In this document: positions 62,997-64,000 of the stretch, piece by piece | Layout of the letters: each line of letters opens with the position of its first letter | How positions within the stretch are numbered: the stretch's first letter is position 1 | Assembly: GCA_963556695.1 (NCBI GenBank) | Contig: CAUWAG010000007.1 | Coordinates: 3,720,001 to 3,784,000, forward strand | From: Anthostomella pinea | Lineage: Eukaryota; Ascomycota; Sordariomycetes; Xylariales; Xylariaceae | Direction: 5' to 3' | Length of the DNA: 64,000 bases | Position numbers and translations under genes: made by a program | The notes under the pieces: generated by a model | Database searches by the model: none | What the model saw: only the letters and a program-made list of their open reading frames with translations | Told to the model about the DNA's origin: nothing

Positions 62997-64000
62997 TGCA
63001 CCAATGCATACCCAGCACACGGGACTGAGGGTCTATAAACGCTCTATTGCGGGCGCAAGAGGGAATGAAGGGAGGCCCTCGGCGATAGGGAAAAGAGGAA
63101 CTCCGAGGCCAGGGGACTCAACCACGCAGGATGGTCATGACAGGGTTTGTGGACGGAGAGACCAGCGCGGGAAACCGCGACCATGGCATCCGATCCCCCG
63201 CGCCAGGGAACCGAGCGACAGGAGCTGGGAATGGCAAGCTTGCTCGTGTAGCGAACTTGTCTCCGGGCAGGCAATATTCCAATGTTTAATTGTATTTATC
63301 GTGAGGAACGAACAATATGTCTAATAAATGCAACTTGGATGCGTGGCGGGTTCGGCACGCAAGTAGAAGTACTGCACGATTTCATACATTCCCAGTCAAG
63401 ACACAACGAGTGTGATTGGTAAGGGTTGCCATCATCATATCATTTGGGCTCCGCGACTGGTAGGCGGCACCATTGGAATACTGGTCATTGACAAGACTAG
63501 TCATTATCGGACCTGTGTGACTGATCAGGCGTAGATCTTCAATACTGGTCATAGGCCATAGTGGTCAGAGGCCATAGAGGCCATACTGGTCCGAGGTCAC
63601 ACTGGTCAGAGGCCACAGAGTCCATACTGGTCAGAGGTCTTATTGGTCAGGAGCCATACTAGTCATAAGGCACATGAGGCAGTACTAGTCGTAGGCCATA
63701 CTAGTCAAGGTAGGCGACTCGGCACAGACTGTACTACTCAAGGTGAGATCTGGTGGGACTGGTAAGGTTCTGGTACTGGTAAGGGGTCTACGTATGTGAC
63801 TGGTCAGGTGCACGACATGAGCAAGGGTGGCTCGTAGCCCTGGCGGCATGCCCTTCCCTGTCGGTAGCATCGCATCAAAGCACGCCTCACGTTTGACAGG
63901 GCGGCATCAGGCCAGGGCAGTGCTCAAGAGGATCCTGATTCGGGGTCTCTAGCCCTAGGTTGATGGAAGTGGAACTGTCGGATGCCGTTCGTTTGACCTG
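62997..64000. repeat. Gene-free end of the window with repeated ACTRGTCA motifs
   Basis: Between about 63480 and 63830 the 8-mer ACTGGTCA or ACTAGTCA occurs eight times exactly, and about as often with one mismatch, at irregular spacing of 15-40 bp and often followed by AGAGGCCA or TAGGCCA. Nothing else is recognisable before or after it. Confidence 0.6.

Noticed and set aside
1..64000. Starship-type giant transposon (DUF3435 tyrosine recombinase captain)
   Set aside because: The region has typical cargo-like content, but no DUF3435 captain gene or boundary repeats were recognised in the window.
1..64000. CRISPR array, rRNA or tRNA genes, secondary-metabolite backbone genes
   Set aside because: No regularly spaced direct repeats with unique spacers, no rRNA-like stretches, no tRNA-like folds, and no PKS, NRPS or terpene cyclase motifs were found. 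The tandem repeats present have no spacers.

Overview
The window is nuclear DNA of a filamentous ascomycete fungus. The evidence is short introns of about 47-107 bp with GT, CTAAC-like branch and AG signals, fungal-only families (HET, NACHT-ankyrin, DUF7924-like, GPI-tailed and histidine-first secreted proteins), a Tad-type LINE with RNase H, and pogo/Fot1-type transposase remains. No species can be named from the sequence. The region reads as an accessory, transposon-eroded compartment: at least a dozen genes are broken, and many of their stops look like single C-to-T or G-to-A changes, as expected after repeat-induced point mutation (RIP) or similar decay.

Layout. 0-5.7 kb: the 3' end of an unidentified gene, a decayed Myb/SANT-like small gene, an unidentified pseudogene and a gamma-glutamylcyclotransferase pseudogene. 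6.2-8.1 kb: an intact HET-domain gene. 8.3-14.8 kb: a pogo transposase remnant next to an AIG2-like pseudogene, further broken genes and two more Myb-like relics. 15.2-16.4 kb: a Ras-like pseudo-GTPase and a small membrane protein. 17-25 kb: a zinc-finger relic, a SNF2 helicase C-terminal piece, a terminal-inverted-repeat element holding a nucleoside phosphorylase relic, a frameshifted DUF7924-like gene and another Myb-like copy. 26.5-31.4 kb: an unidentified 330-residue gene, a minisatellite and a 5'-truncated LINE. 32.1-33.7 kb: an intact aldehyde dehydrogenase. 33.8-43 kb: a nest of solo LTRs and MITEs around a coiled-coil gene, an alpha/beta-hydrolase pseudogene, a second pogo relic and a frameshifted gene.

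43.4-48.7 kb: an unidentified two-exon gene, a HET relic, then an intact NACHT-ankyrin (fungal NLR) gene of about 1,021 residues with ten almost identical 33-residue repeats. 50.8-56.4 kb: a denser, apparently intact island of small genes: a one-pass membrane protein, an unidentified protein, a minimal MADS-like protein, a secreted GPI-type protein, two coiled-coil proteins and a 39-residue membrane peptide. 57.0-59.5 kb: a ferric-reductase-type gene whose reading frame is clean except for a 720-bp LINE with a 16-bp target duplication. 60.4-63 kb: a second minimal MADS-like protein and a secreted LPMO-like (DUF7492-type) protein, flanked by short tandem repeats.

The genes with a plausible common theme are the self/non-self genes (HET at 6.2 kb, HET relic and NLR at 45-48.7 kb) and the two MADS-like genes. 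The aldehyde dehydrogenase, the reductase and the secreted protein look like ordinary metabolic or surface functions. The exon structures below were worked out by hand from reading frame and splice signals and have no transcript support.
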